A stretch of DNA of 64,000 bases from Iodobacter violaceini (GTDB taxonomy: Bacteria > Pseudomonadota > Gammaproteobacteria > Burkholderiales > Chitinibacteraceae), in the NCBI RefSeq assembly GCF_011601265.1, contig NZ_JAAOLX010000011.1, positions 1 to 64,000 of the forward strand, in the 5' to 3' direction. The notes below the pieces were generated by a model that did no database searches, was not told where the DNA came from, and saw only the letters and a program-made list of their open reading frames with translations. How positions within the stretch are numbered: the first letter of the stretch is position 1; the number at the start of each line of letters is the position of its first letter. The position numbers and the translations under genes were made by a program. Of this stretch, positions 55,190 to 63,981 are shown piece after piece.

Positions 55190-56131
55190 ATGGCTGATAT
55201 CGCTAGCTTTCGTAACCGCTTTGCCAAAAACGTTAAACATTGGGGCAAATGGGCCCGTCGGCAGGGCATTACTTGCTACCGTGTATACGATAGAGACGTA
55301 CCTGAATTCCCTGTAATCGTTGATTTCTATGAAGGCCGTGTGCACTTGCAGGAAGTGGCAACCGGCTGGATGGAAAGCGATGAAGATCATGCCGCCTGGC
55401 TGGAAGCGATTCGCAGTGCCTGTGCCGAAGTGCTGGATATTGATGAATCTGCCGTAGTGCTGAAATTGCGTCAGCGCCAAAAAGGCCTGCAGCAGTATGA
55501 AAAGCTGGAAGGCGAGCTGTCTGAAGACTTTGTGGTGCAGGAAGGTGGCAATCAATTCTGGGTGAATTTAGGTGCTTATCTGGATACCGGCTTATTTCTG
55601 GATCACCGCAATACCCGCAAACGGGTGATGGAAGAAGCCAAAGGCAAACGCTTCCTGAATCTGTTCAGCTATACCGGCTCCTTTAGTGTTTACGCTGCAG
55701 CCGGTGGGGCCACACATACCACTACTGTGGATATGTCGAATACTTATCTGGAATGGGCCGAGCGCAATTTCGCTTTAAATGGCATGGATCCATCCCGCCA
55801 TCAGCGCGTGCGTGCTGATGTGTTCGAGTTTTTATCCGAAGCCTTAAGCGAAAGCACCCGCTACGATCTGATCGTGATGGACCCGCCTTCGTTTTCTAAT
55901 TCCAAAAAAATGAACGGTATTCTGGATATCCAGCGTGATCATTCCTGGCTGTTAGAAAGCGTACTGGCCCTGCTGAAACCGGGTGGCGTGCTGTACTTCT
56001 CTAATAATCTGCGCACCTTTACGCTGGATGACTGGCTGAAGCCTATGTGCACCGATATCTCCGGGCAATCCGTGCCGGAAGACTTCCGCAACCGCAAAAT
56101 CCATCAGTGCTTCAGGTTTGTAAAAGCCTGA
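55190..56131 (+). CDS. rlmK: 23S rRNA (guanine-2069-N7)-methyltransferase RlmK
   Basis: A 313-residue protein corresponding to the C-terminal half of E. coli RlmKL. NRFAKNVKHWGKWARRQGIT near residue 8 matches the start of that half, and the Rossmann blocks NLFSYTGSFSVYAAAGGATH, TTVDMSNTYLEWAERN and LIVMDPPSFSNSKKM (the NPPY-like DPPSFSN) are in order. In Neisseriales RlmL and RlmK are separate proteins, so no truncation is implied. It methylates G2069 (N7) of 23S rRNA using SAM. Confidence 0.85.
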   Translation: MADIASFRNRFAKNVKHWGKWARRQGITCYRVYDRDVPEFPVIVDFYEGRVHLQEVATGWMESDEDHAAWLEAIRSACAEVLDIDESAVVLKLRQRQKGLQQYEKLEGELSEDFVVQEGGNQFWVNLGAYLDTGLFLDHRNTRKRVMEEAKGKRFLNLFSYTGSFSVYAAAGGATHTTTVDMSNTYLEWAERNFALNGMDPSRHQRVRADVFEFLSEALSESTRYDLIVMDPPSFSNSKKMNGILDIQRDHSWLLESVLALLKPGGVLYFSNNLRTFTLDDWLKPMCTDISGQSVPEDFRNRKIHQCFRFVKA

Positions 56132-56142
56132 TTTTAAGCATG

Positions 56143-56261
56143 GCCAAACTTTAAGCCGCAGAAGTCAAAGAGAGCACAGAGGTTCACAGAGGAAAAAGAT
56201 GTTTTTACTGTTCTCTGTGGCGCGCTGTGCTTTCCTTTTATTCTGAGGTTTAAGGTTTGGC
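56143..56261. repeat. 119-bp palindromic element between rlmK and the exonuclease gene
   Basis: Left GCCAAACTTTAAGCCGCAGAA and right TTCTGAGGTTTAAGGTTTGGC are imperfect inverted complements (three mismatches). Inside are AGCACAGAGG, ACAGAGGAAAA, TTCTCTGTGG and GCTGTGCTTTCC, again pairing across the centre. Same CTCTGTG core as the elements in the rsx operon. Confidence 0.6.
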
Positions 56262-56307
56262 TTAGCCAGATTTATATTGATGCCCGCTTGTTTGGATTAC
56301 CCCGTTC

Positions 56308-57696
56308 ATGAACAACCCTTATTTTTCTTTCCCCCTCGTTCTGATTGATTTAGAAACCACCGGTGCGAATCCGAATACGGATCGTGTTACCGAAGTAGGC
56401 ATTGTGCAGATTGACGGGCAGGGCAGCCGCAGCTGGTCGCAACTGGTGAATCCGGGGAAAGAGATTCCTGAGTTTATTCAGGAGCTGACCGGCATCAGTA
56501 ATGAAATGGTGGCCGATGCACCGCCCTTTGCTGAGGTGGCGGAGCAGGTACTGGAGCAATTGCAGGGACGGATATTTGTAGCGCATAACGCGCGCTTTGA
56601 TTACGGTTTTTTAAAACAGGAATTTAAACGCCTTGATATGCGTTTACAGGCGCAGGTGCTGTGTACCGTAAAGCTCTCACGCAAGCTTTATCCGGTGGAG
56701 CATAAACACAGCCTGGATGCCCTGATTGCCCGCTACGGGCTGACTTTCTCGGGCGGCCGTCACCGCGCCCTTACCGATGCCGAGCTATTGCAGCAGTTTC
56801 TGGATGTGGCACTGAAAGATCATGGCTTTGAGGCGCTGCATCAGGCGATTGCCGAATTATTGCGTCAGCCTGCCTTGCCACCTGCGCTGGACCCTGCCCA
56901 GATCGATGAATTGCCAGAGTCGTCCGGCGTTTATATTTTTTATGGCACGGATGATGTGGCGCTTTATATTGGCAAAAATCACAATATCAGAAAGCGCGTG
57001 CTGGCCCACTTTAGCGATGCCAATCCTAAAGAAGTGCAGCTGGCCAAGCGCACCCAAAGGCTGGCTTGGCATGAAACATCGGGCGAGCTGGGGGCCGTGC
57101 TGCTGGAAACCAGCCTGGTGTCGCAACTGGAGCCAAGCTACAACCCGCCACAGCGCCGGATTAAAGAATTGGGAGCATGGCGTTTAGTATCCAAAGATGA
57201 TGTGCTGCAGCCCTATTGGACGCCGTGGGCAGAGGTGGGGGCGGAGCCGGTATTTGGCCCTTTCCGTTCACGCCGTGAAGCGGCTAATGTTTTAAATAAA
57301 ATGATCGATGGTCATGGCTTATGCAGGCAGATTTTGGGGCTGGAGCCAAAGCCCAAATCAATGACGCCTTGTTCCGCGTTTCTGGAAAACCGCTGCCGTG
57401 GTGCCTGTGTGGGCCGTGATATTACGCACAACGCTCGTTTTGCTGCGGCTATGGAGCGTTATCGCTTCCCAGTCTGGCCCTATAAAGGCGCAGTTGCACT
57501 GGCAGAAGGCCCGGAATGGGCGCCTGTGCTGCAGGTGTTTGATCAGTGGTGCTATCTGGGGGCGATCAACCACCTTGATGAGTTAGCATCTTTGATGGCT
57601 AAGCCGCGCAAATTTGAACTCGATGTGTTTAAGCTCATTCAGAAAGAGTTCAAAAAACAGGGGCACAGGTTGCAGAAGCTGGGGTGTGGAGAGTAG
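56308..57696 (+). CDS. DnaQ-like exonuclease fused to GIY-YIG nuclease
   Basis: A 462-residue fusion. Residues 8-175 are a DEDDh 3'-5' exonuclease: LIDLETTGANPNTDRVTEVG with Asp14 and Glu16, VAHNARFDYGFLKQEF, and SLDALIARYGLTFSGGRHRA then LTDAELLQQFL. Residues about 200-290 form a UvrC/Cho-type GIY-YIG domain: SSGVYIFYG, ALYIGKNHNIRKRVLAHFSD, with LETSLVSQLEPSYN as the metal-binding glutamate region. The C-terminal 170 residues, with CSAFLENRCRGACVGRD cysteines, match the Cho-type region. The architecture is known in Neisseria and other proteobacteria and is presumed to act in DNA repair. It is a single gene. Confidence 0.87.
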   Translation: MNNPYFSFPLVLIDLETTGANPNTDRVTEVGIVQIDGQGSRSWSQLVNPGKEIPEFIQELTGISNEMVADAPPFAEVAEQVLEQLQGRIFVAHNARFDYGFLKQEFKRLDMRLQAQVLCTVKLSRKLYPVEHKHSLDALIARYGLTFSGGRHRALTDAELLQQFLDVALKDHGFEALHQAIAELLRQPALPPALDPAQIDELPESSGVYIFYGTDDVALYIGKNHNIRKRVLAHFSDANPKEVQLAKRTQRLAWHETSGELGAVLLETSLVSQLEPSYNPPQRRIKELGAWRLVSKDDVLQPYWTPWAEVGAEPVFGPFRSRREAANVLNKMIDGHGLCRQILGLEPKPKSMTPCSAFLENRCRGACVGRDITHNARFAAAMERYRFPVWPYKGAVALAEGPEWAPVLQVFDQWCYLGAINHLDELASLMAKPRKFELDVFKLIQKEFKKQGHRLQKLGCGE

Positions 57697-57741
57697 GGCG
57701 TAGATCTTATTCCCCATTCTCCACTCCCTGCTCTCGTTTTC

Positions 57742-58452
57742 TTAGGCCGCGTAAATCACAAACACCGTTGGGCGTTTGTGTAGATCTGGCTTAGGCCCGC
57801 TTTTCCAGTCTGCTACGGTTTTGCTCAGCATCAGTTCATTTGCTGTAGTGAGATCACAAGCCACAGTCAGCTGGGTGCTTCCTTTTAAGCCTGCGAGCAG
57901 GGCATCAAATAATGCGCCGTTGCGGTAAGGCGTTTCAATCATCAGCTCGGCTTGTTTATTGCGGAAAGAGTCGTTTTCCAGCTGGCGAATGGCCTCCAGG
58001 CGGGCGGGGTCTTGTGCGGGAATATAGCCGTTAAAGCGGAACTTCTGGCCGTTGGCTCCCGCACCCATCAGGGCAAGTAAGATCGACGATGGCCCAACCA
58101 GCGGCGCAACTTTAATGCCCTTGCGGTGGGCTAAACGGATCAGGTTGGCACCGGGGTCGGCGACGCCAGGGCAGCCCGCCTCGCTCATCAGGCCAACATC
58201 GTGGCCATCCAGCAGTGGCTTTAGCAGCGCGCCAAGCGCGTCTTCTTTGGTGTGCTCGTTCAGCTCTTCCATCCATAAGCTGCGCAGCTCGTGCGGCGTG
58301 CCAAATTCTTTTAAGAAGGCCCGCGCAGTTTTAGGCGCTTCAACAATAAAGTGTGTTAAGCGCTGCGCTGTGGCGAGTACATCTGCCGGAATGACGCTTG
58401 CCAGTGTGTCTGTGCCCAGCGGGACAGGAATCAAATACAGGGTGCCGCTCAT
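57742..58452 (-). CDS. RsmI-like SAM-dependent methyltransferase (paralogue)
   Basis: A 236-residue tetrapyrrole-methylase-fold protein. GTLYLIPVPLGTDTLASVIP, HFIVEAPKTARAFLKEFG, GLMSEAGCPGVADPGA and VAPLVGPSSILLALMGAGAN align with RsmI but the enzyme is about 50 residues shorter and lacks the RsmI C-terminal domain. The conserved ...TPIGNL of RsmI is VPLGTDT here. Its substrate is unknown; homologues are widespread in betaproteobacteria. Its start overlaps the end of maf by four bases, so the two are coupled. Confidence 0.85.
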   Translation of the reverse strand: MSGTLYLIPVPLGTDTLASVIPADVLATAQRLTHFIVEAPKTARAFLKEFGTPHELRSLWMEELNEHTKEDALGALLKPLLDGHDVGLMSEAGCPGVADPGANLIRLAHRKGIKVAPLVGPSSILLALMGAGANGQKFRFNGYIPAQDPARLEAIRQLENDSFRNKQAELMIETPYRNGALFDALLAGLKGSTQLTVACDLTTANELMLSKTVADWKSGPKPDLHKRPTVFVIYAA

Positions 58453-59033
58453 AGCAGTGGAAATCCTTCATTTTTAAGCATGGTAATAAGTTCAATCAGC
58501 GGCAGGCCAATAATGGCGGCAGGATCTTTGCCCTCGATAGCGGCAATCATCACAATGCCCAAGCCTTCGGTTTTGGCGCTGCCTGCACAGTTATAGGGTT
58601 TTTCGCGCTGCAGGTAGGATTCGATCTCGGCGTCTGTGTAATCACGCATCGTGACACGGGTAATATCTACACAATGCTGCTCTTTGCCCGTGCCCGTGTT
58701 GTACAGGCAAAGTGCGGTATGAAACGCCAGTGTATGGCCGCGCATTTTACTTAACTGATGAACGGCGCGATCGTGCGTGCCGGGTTTTCCCAGTTGTTCG
58801 CCATTTAAAAGCGCAACCTGGTCCGAGCCAATAATCAGGCTGTCCGGGTATTGATCAGCAAGCACGCGGGCTTTGGCGATGGCAAGGCGCAGGCTGGTGT
58901 CGCCTGCTGTTTCGCCGGGCAGGGCGCTTTCGTCCAGATCGGGTGCTGCAGTTATAAATGGAATACCCAGCCGCTCCAGCAATTCTTTGCGATAGGGCGA
59001 GGTCGATGCGAGGACTAATCGAGGTAAGTGCAT
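58449..59033 (-). CDS. Maf/YceF-type nucleotide pyrophosphatase (7-methyl-GTP)
   Basis: A 194-residue Maf protein. LVLASTSPYRKELLERLGIP (6-25), DQVALLNGEQLGKPG and KMRGHTLAFHTALCL, then YNCAGSAKTEGLG, give the standard blocks. The pattern fits the YceF branch, which hydrolyses 7-methyl-GTP, rather than the dTTP/UTP-specific YhdE branch. It is divergent from yceD (58-base gap), the usual yceF/yceD-rpmF arrangement. Confidence 0.9.
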   Translation of the reverse strand: MHLPRLVLASTSPYRKELLERLGIPFITAAPDLDESALPGETAGDTSLRLAIAKARVLADQYPDSLIIGSDQVALLNGEQLGKPGTHDRAVHQLSKMRGHTLAFHTALCLYNTGTGKEQHCVDITRVTMRDYTDAEIESYLQREKPYNCAGSAKTEGLGIVMIAAIEGKDPAAIIGLPLIELITMLKNEGFPLL

Positions 59034-59090
59034 GGATTTGTTAGACTCTTACGTAAATGACTTTGACAGGGTTAGTTAAGAGATTGTATC

Positions 59091-59612
59091 ATGCGCGGTT
59101 TCTTGTATTCGTTCTGGTTCCTTATGACTGTTATTCACAGCGGTCAATTCGCGCTTGAAGGCGAAAAGATTGAAGGTACGATCCCGCTGTCTGAGTTAGG
59201 CCGCTTACATGATCTGCTTGCTAGTACTGAGGGCAGCATGGTCTGGAAGTTGTCTGGCGGCATTGATAAGTTAGAGCGGCCGTGGTTATTTGTTGATGTG
59301 GAAGGCGAAGTTCAACTCGTTTGCCAGCGTTGCTTAAAGCCCATGCCCTTTTTTGTTAATGTGGGTAGCACTCTCGTACAGTTTCCAGACGAGGCCCATC
59401 TTGATGAGGCAGAAAACGCTGACGAAGATCTCGAAGGTATCGTTATCGATCCCGAGCTTGATGTTATTGCGTTGATAGAAGATGAAATTCTGCTTGCCTT
59501 GCCCTTCGCGCCCCGGCACGAAGACTGTGGTGCAGATCGCATTGTTTTAAAAGATTCAAAACCGAATCCGTTTGCTGTCCTGGCTCAGTTGAAAACCAGG
59601 GAAGCGGAATAA
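59091..59612 (+). CDS. yceD: DUF177 / YceD family protein
   Basis: A 173-residue acidic protein. VEGEVQLVCQRCLKPMPFFV and, later, ALPFAPRHEDCGAD are YceD signatures; Cys-x-x-Cys and the later Cys are conserved. In other bacteria YceD is linked to 23S rRNA maturation and ribosome assembly. AGAGAT precedes the ATG. It lies just upstream of rpmF and is probably co-transcribed with it. Confidence 0.9.
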   Translation: MRGFLYSFWFLMTVIHSGQFALEGEKIEGTIPLSELGRLHDLLASTEGSMVWKLSGGIDKLERPWLFVDVEGEVQLVCQRCLKPMPFFVNVGSTLVQFPDEAHLDEAENADEDLEGIVIDPELDVIALIEDEILLALPFAPRHEDCGADRIVLKDSKPNPFAVLAQLKTREAE

Positions 59613-59648
59613 ACTGTCAATTAAACTGGTTTTCAAGGAGCTACAATC

Positions 59649-59828
59649 ATGGCTGTTCAACAGAATAAAAAGTCCCCGTCCAAGCGTGGCATGCGTCGTG
59701 CACACGACTTCCTTACCGCTCCGGCGCTGGCAGTTGAAGCTACGACTGGTGAAGCACATTTGCGTCACCACATCTCCCCAAATGGCTTTTACCGCGGTCG
59801 TCGCGTTATCAAAGCTAAGGGCGAGTAA
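59649..59828 (+). CDS. rpmF: 50S ribosomal protein L32
   Basis: A 59-residue protein: [20 protein letters not shown], then [39 protein letters not shown]. The N-terminal [16 protein letters not shown] is the L32 signature and CAAGGAG precedes the ATG. It lacks the zinc-binding cysteine pairs, as is usual for proteobacterial L32. It lies 36 bases after yceD and begins the rpmF-plsX-fab cluster. Confidence 0.97.
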   Translation: MAVQQNKKSPSKRGMRRAHDFLTAPALAVEATTGEAHLRHHISPNGFYRGRRVIKAKGE

Positions 59829-59834
59829 TCCCTT

Positions 59835-59885
59835 TTACAACCTCAGGGTTGTAATATGCGGCGCAAGCGGGCAACCCTTGCGCCG
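59835..59885 (+). other. Two tandem hairpins between rpmF and plsX
   Basis: TTACAACC-TCAG-GGTTGTAA (59835-59854) is a perfect 8-bp hairpin. CGGCGCAAG and CTTGCGCCG (59859-59867, 59877-59885) form a perfect 9-bp hairpin right after it. No T-run follows either, so full termination is unlikely; attenuation, mRNA processing or a differential-stability signal between the ribosomal gene and the fab genes is possible. Confidence 0.5.
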
Positions 59886-60006
59886 TTCGCCGTTCTGGAT
59901 TCCCCAGTCTGTGCCTTTTTTGGAGCCCTGATTGCAGCGTTTTCCCAGCCGCGTACTGAATGGCTGATAAATACTCTCTGGCTCCTTACAGGACTTGTAG
60001 CCCCCG

Positions 60007-61044
60007 ATGGATATCACCGTTGCCGTTGATGCAATGGGCGGCGATCATGGCACGCACGTTACAGTGCCTGCAGTGCTTCGCTTCCTAAAAGAATTTCCTC
60101 ATGTAAATGTCGTGCTGGTTGGTTTGCCCGATGTTCTTGCGGTTGAATTAAAAGCTTGCCATGCCACGGTAGGCCCTCGCTTGCGTGTTCATGCCGCAAG
60201 TGAAGTGGTGACCATGGATGAATCGCCTCAGTCGGCGATGAAGAATAAAAAAGATTCTTCGATGCGTGTGGCGATTAATCTGGTTAAATCCGGCGAAGCC
60301 AATGCCTGCGTTTCTGCAGGCAATACGGGCGCGCTGATGGCCACTGCACGTTTCGTACTTAAAACCATTCCCGGAATTGATCGCCCGGCGATTGCCAAAA
60401 TGATGCCATCCAGCCGCAATGAGACTTGCGTGCTGGATCTTGGGGCCAACGCGGTATGTACACCGCATAATATTTTGCAGTTTGCCATTATGGGGTCTTC
60501 GCTGGTGGCGGCAACCCGCCATATTGAAAACCCAACCGTGGGCTTGCTCAATATTGGTTCTGAAGACCAGAAAGGAAATGAGACGGTTAAAGAGGCCTCA
60601 GAATTATTGAAGGCATCCCGGCTTAATTTTCAGGGCAATGTTGAGGGAAATGACATCTACCGCGGTTCGGTCGATGTGGTTACCTGCGATGGCTTTACCG
60701 GAAATGTGGCTTTAAAAGCTTCGGAAGGCCTGGCAAAAATGCTGGCCGATTTCTTAAAACAAGAGTTTACCCGCAGCTGGTGGACGCGCATTATCGCACT
60801 CCTTGCGTGGCCGGTATTGGCGCGCTTTAAAGCCAGAGTTGATCCGCGCCGTTATAATGGTGCGTCCTTGCTGGGCTTGAAAGGCATCGTGGTGAAGAGC
60901 CATGGTAGTGCAGACAAAGTGGCTTTTTACTGGGCTTTGCGGCAGGCGATGGATGAGGCGCGCTCTGGCGTGATTCAGCGCATCACTGAACAAGTTCAGG
61001 ATCAGCTCGCAGAATTGGCAGCTCAAGAGACTGCCGTCGAATAA
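60007..61044 (+). CDS. plsX: Phosphate acyltransferase PlsX
   Basis: A 345-residue protein. It begins [45 protein letters not shown]-type [13 protein letters not shown] and [20 protein letters not shown] are PlsX blocks. It turns acyl-ACP into acyl-phosphate for PlsY, the first step of phospholipid synthesis. It opens the fab cluster, ten bases upstream of fabH. Confidence 0.95.
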   Translation: MDITVAVDAMGGDHGTHVTVPAVLRFLKEFPHVNVVLVGLPDVLAVELKACHATVGPRLRVHAASEVVTMDESPQSAMKNKKDSSMRVAINLVKSGEANACVSAGNTGALMATARFVLKTIPGIDRPAIAKMMPSSRNETCVLDLGANAVCTPHNILQFAIMGSSLVAATRHIENPTVGLLNIGSEDQKGNETVKEASELLKASRLNFQGNVEGNDIYRGSVDVVTCDGFTGNVALKASEGLAKMLADFLKQEFTRSWWTRIIALLAWPVLARFKARVDPRRYNGASLLGLKGIVVKSHGSADKVAFYWALRQAMDEARSGVIQRITEQVQDQLAELAAQETAVE

Positions 61045-61054
61045 GGGGTTTGGC

Positions 61055-62011
61055 ATGTACGCTCGCATTGTTGGCACTGGTTCATATTTACCGTCTCGTA
61101 TTCTTTCAAATCAGGAAATCGCTGCGCGCGTTGAAACCAGTGATGAATGGATTGTTTCGCGTACGGGTATCCGTGAGCGTCATATTGCAGCTGAAGGTGA
61201 GCTGACATCTGATTTGGCGCTGAAAGCCGTTGAGGCGGCCATTGCCGCTGCGGGTGTAAGCAAAGAAGAAATTGATTTACTGATTGTGGCCACAACAACG
61301 GGTGATCAGATTTTTCCGTCAACGGCTTGTATCGTGCAGGATAAATTAGGCTTGCATGGTTTCCCGGCGTTTGATGTGCAGGCGGTATGTGCAGGGTTTA
61401 TTTACGCGCTGAGTACGGCTGAAAAATTTGTGAAAACGGGTGCAGCAAAATGCGCCGTGGTGGTGGGGGCAGAGACGGTTTCTCACTTGATTAACTGGGA
61501 AGACCGCGGCACATGCATCTTATTTGGTGATGGCGCTGGCGCAGTTGTTCTGAAGCCTTCCGTGGAAACCGGTATTCTGGCCACTAATTTACGAGCAGAT
61601 GGCCGTTACCGCCATATTCTGAAAGCAGATGCAAAGGTGAAATACGGTAGCCTGACAGGCAGCCCGTGGCTGTATATGGAAGGTAATGCTGTATTTAAGT
61701 TTGCAGTCAGAGCACTTGCTGATGTGGCTGTAGAAACGCTTGAGGCCGCTGGCCTTGCTCAATCTGAAATTGATTGGCTGGTTCCGCATCAGGCCAATAT
61801 TCGTATTATTGAATCCACCGCAAAGCATCTTGGTTTAAGTATGGATAAAGTGGTGGTGACTGTGGCTGAGCATGGTAATACTTCTGCTGCATCCATTCCT
61901 TTAGCGCTGGACGTAGCAGTGCGTGATGGCCGGATTAAGCCGGGCCAGAAAATTTTAATGGAAGGGATTGGTGGTGGTTTTGCCTGGGGCGCGGTCATCG
62001 CTCAGTTTTAA
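61055..62011 (+). CDS. fabH: 3-oxoacyl-ACP synthase III (FabH)
   Basis: A 318-residue KASIII. The catalytic triad is Cys112 ([11 protein letters not shown]), His in VPHQANIRI and Asn in [10 protein letters not shown], with the family length. [16 protein letters not shown] near residue 29 and [11 protein letters not shown] at the end are typical. It condenses acetyl-CoA with malonyl-ACP to start fatty-acid synthesis. Second gene of the cluster. Confidence 0.96.
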   Translation: MYARIVGTGSYLPSRILSNQEIAARVETSDEWIVSRTGIRERHIAAEGELTSDLALKAVEAAIAAAGVSKEEIDLLIVATTTGDQIFPSTACIVQDKLGLHGFPAFDVQAVCAGFIYALSTAEKFVKTGAAKCAVVVGAETVSHLINWEDRGTCILFGDGAGAVVLKPSVETGILATNLRADGRYRHILKADAKVKYGSLTGSPWLYMEGNAVFKFAVRALADVAVETLEAAGLAQSEIDWLVPHQANIRIIESTAKHLGLSMDKVVVTVAEHGNTSAASIPLALDVAVRDGRIKPGQKILMEGIGGGFAWGAVIAQF

Positions 62012-62112
62012 TGTTAACGGCGCAGCAATGCGCCGTTTGACTATCCGGCATTAAAATAACTGTTTGAATTTTGCTGAAGCCATGTGCTTCAGCGGCGTGA
62101 GAGGAGAAAAAA

Positions 62113-63039
62113 ATGGCATTAGCATTTGTATTCCCGGGCCAAGGCTCTCAATCAATCGGCATGATGAATGGCTGGGCTGATTTGGCGGTAGTAAAAGCAA
62201 CGTTTGACGAAGCTTCGGCGATTCTGGGTGAAGACTTATGGCAAATGGTCGCTGATGGCCCTGCTGAGCTGTTAAATGCAACCGTCAATACTCAGCCTCT
62301 GATGCTGACTGCAGGCGTGGCCGCATGGCGCGCATGGCAGGCACAAGGGGGCGCACAGCCAGAAGTCCTGGCAGGACACAGCCTTGGCGAATACACTGCG
62401 CTTGTGGCGGCAGAGGCATTGTCTTTTGGCGATGCGCTGCAATTAGTCCGTTTGCGTGCAACGGCGATGCAGGATGCTGTGCCCGCAGGCACAGGCGCAA
62501 TGGCGGCTATTCTGGGCCTTGCTGATGATCAGATTATTGCGGCTTGTGAAGAAGCTGCGCAGGGCGAGGTTGTTGCTGCGGTGAATTTTAATTCACCAGG
62601 CCAGGTTGTGATTGCGGGAAGCAAGGCTGCAGTTGAGCGCGCTTGCGATGCTTGTAAAGCGCGTGGTGCTAAGCGGGCGATGTTATTACCAGTGTCTGTA
62701 CCATCGCATTGCGCTTTAATGCGTCCTGCTGCAGAAAAGTTGCAACAAAAGTTAGATACAATCGTCATCAATACGCCTGTGATTCCTGTCTTGCATAATG
62801 CAGATGTGGCCGCATATAGCGATGCCGCACAAATTAAAGATGCATTGGTTCGTCAGCTTTATGAGCCAGTACGCTGGGTGGAAACCATCACTAAGATGGC
62901 AAATGACGGAATCACCGTGATTGCAGAATGTGGTCCGGGTAAAGTACTGGCAGGCTTGAATAAGCGAATTGCAACTGAAGCGCAGCAGGTGGCGCTGGTT
63001 GACGCTGCAGCACTGCAAACATTAAAAGCAATGCTGTAA
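62113..63039 (+). CDS. fabD: Malonyl-CoA:ACP transacylase
   Basis: A 308-residue protein. FPGQGSQSIGMM at the N terminus; GHSLGEYTALVAA carries the catalytic Ser90; QLVRLRATAMQDAVPAG, VPSHCALMRPA (catalytic His) and ECGPGKVLAGLNKRI follow. It loads malonyl onto ACP. AGGAG is upstream of the ATG. It follows fabH after a 101-base gap with no visible terminator. Confidence 0.96.
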   Translation: MALAFVFPGQGSQSIGMMNGWADLAVVKATFDEASAILGEDLWQMVADGPAELLNATVNTQPLMLTAGVAAWRAWQAQGGAQPEVLAGHSLGEYTALVAAEALSFGDALQLVRLRATAMQDAVPAGTGAMAAILGLADDQIIAACEEAAQGEVVAAVNFNSPGQVVIAGSKAAVERACDACKARGAKRAMLLPVSVPSHCALMRPAAEKLQQKLDTIVINTPVIPVLHNADVAAYSDAAQIKDALVRQLYEPVRWVETITKMANDGITVIAECGPGKVLAGLNKRIATEAQQVALVDAAALQTLKAML

Positions 63040-63076
63040 GCCCTTGCAGGCTGCTTGAATAATCTGGAGATTTTGC

Positions 63077-63820
63077 ATGAGTTTTGAAGGTAAAGTAGCA
63101 CTGGTAACGGGGGCATCCCGTGGTATTGGTCAGTCGATTGCACTTGAGCTTGCTCGTGCAGGGGCGCTGGTGATTGGTACCGCAACCTCAGACGCGGGCG
63201 CAGAAGCGATTACGGCTTACTTAAAAAAAGCTGGTAACGCGGGTTGCGGCTTACGCTTGCAAGTGACCGAAGAGGGCGCTTGTGATGCGATTATTGACTC
63301 AATTACCCAACAATTTGGCCCGGTGACCATTCTTGTGAATAATGCAGGGATTACCCGTGATAATCTCCTGATGCGCATGAAGGACGAAGAATGGGATGAG
63401 GTGATGGCAACCAATCTGCGTCCGGTGTATAAGCTCTCCAAGGCCGTTATGCGCGGCATGATGAAAGCGCGCTGGGGCCGGATTATTAATATTGCGTCGG
63501 TGGTGGGAGCTACAGGTAATCCTGGGCAAGCAAACTACTGCTCGGCAAAAGCGGCTCTGTTTGGTTTTACCAAATCGCTGGCGCGTGAGATTGGCTCCAG
63601 AGGGGTGACTGTGAATGCAGTGGCGCCTGGTTTTATTGATACCGACATGACAAAGTCGCTGCCTGATGAACAAAAGGCTAAACTAGTCGAACAAATTGCC
63701 TTAGGACGCTTAGGTAATCCGCAGGATATTGCAGATGCGGTGAGTTTTTTGGCGTCAGATAAAGCTGCTTACATTACAGGTAATACCCTGCATGTAAACG
63801 GCGGAATGTATATGAATTAA
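63077..63820 (+). CDS. fabG: 3-oxoacyl-ACP reductase
   Basis: A 247-residue short-chain dehydrogenase. TGASRGIG (11-18) binds NADP, NNAG lies near residue 90, and the catalytic Ser-Tyr-Lys are in NIASVVGATGNPGQANYCSA with YCSAK. GFIDTDMTKSL is the substrate-loop. It reduces 3-oxoacyl-ACP with NADPH. It lies 37 bases after fabD. A terminator-like hairpin follows at 63830. Confidence 0.96.
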   Translation: MSFEGKVALVTGASRGIGQSIALELARAGALVIGTATSDAGAEAITAYLKKAGNAGCGLRLQVTEEGACDAIIDSITQQFGPVTILVNNAGITRDNLLMRMKDEEWDEVMATNLRPVYKLSKAVMRGMMKARWGRIINIASVVGATGNPGQANYCSAKAALFGFTKSLAREIGSRGVTVNAVAPGFIDTDMTKSLPDEQKAKLVEQIALGRLGNPQDIADAVSFLASDKAAYITGNTLHVNGGMYMN

Positions 63821-63829
63821 GGCGGTATC

Positions 63830-63872
63830 TACGCTGATCGCAGATTTAATTTGCCGCTCAGCGTGGTTTTTT
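63830..63872 (+). terminator. Terminator-like hairpin after fabG
   Basis: ACGCTGA (63831-63837) pairs with TCAGCGT (63858-63864), extended by one wobble pair, and is followed by GGTTTTTT. The loop is large (20 bases), so its strength is uncertain. It lies between fabG and acpP, where partial termination lets acpP be expressed from its own promoter in many bacteria. Confidence 0.5.
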
Positions 63873-63981
63873 GGTTGTGCATTTGACCGAAGTCACTCGA
63901 CAAACGTTTGCTGTGACTGTTTTTTTGGTAGAATGCCGACGTTTTTTTTAGTAATTAAGACAAGGCTTGGGACATAAATTC

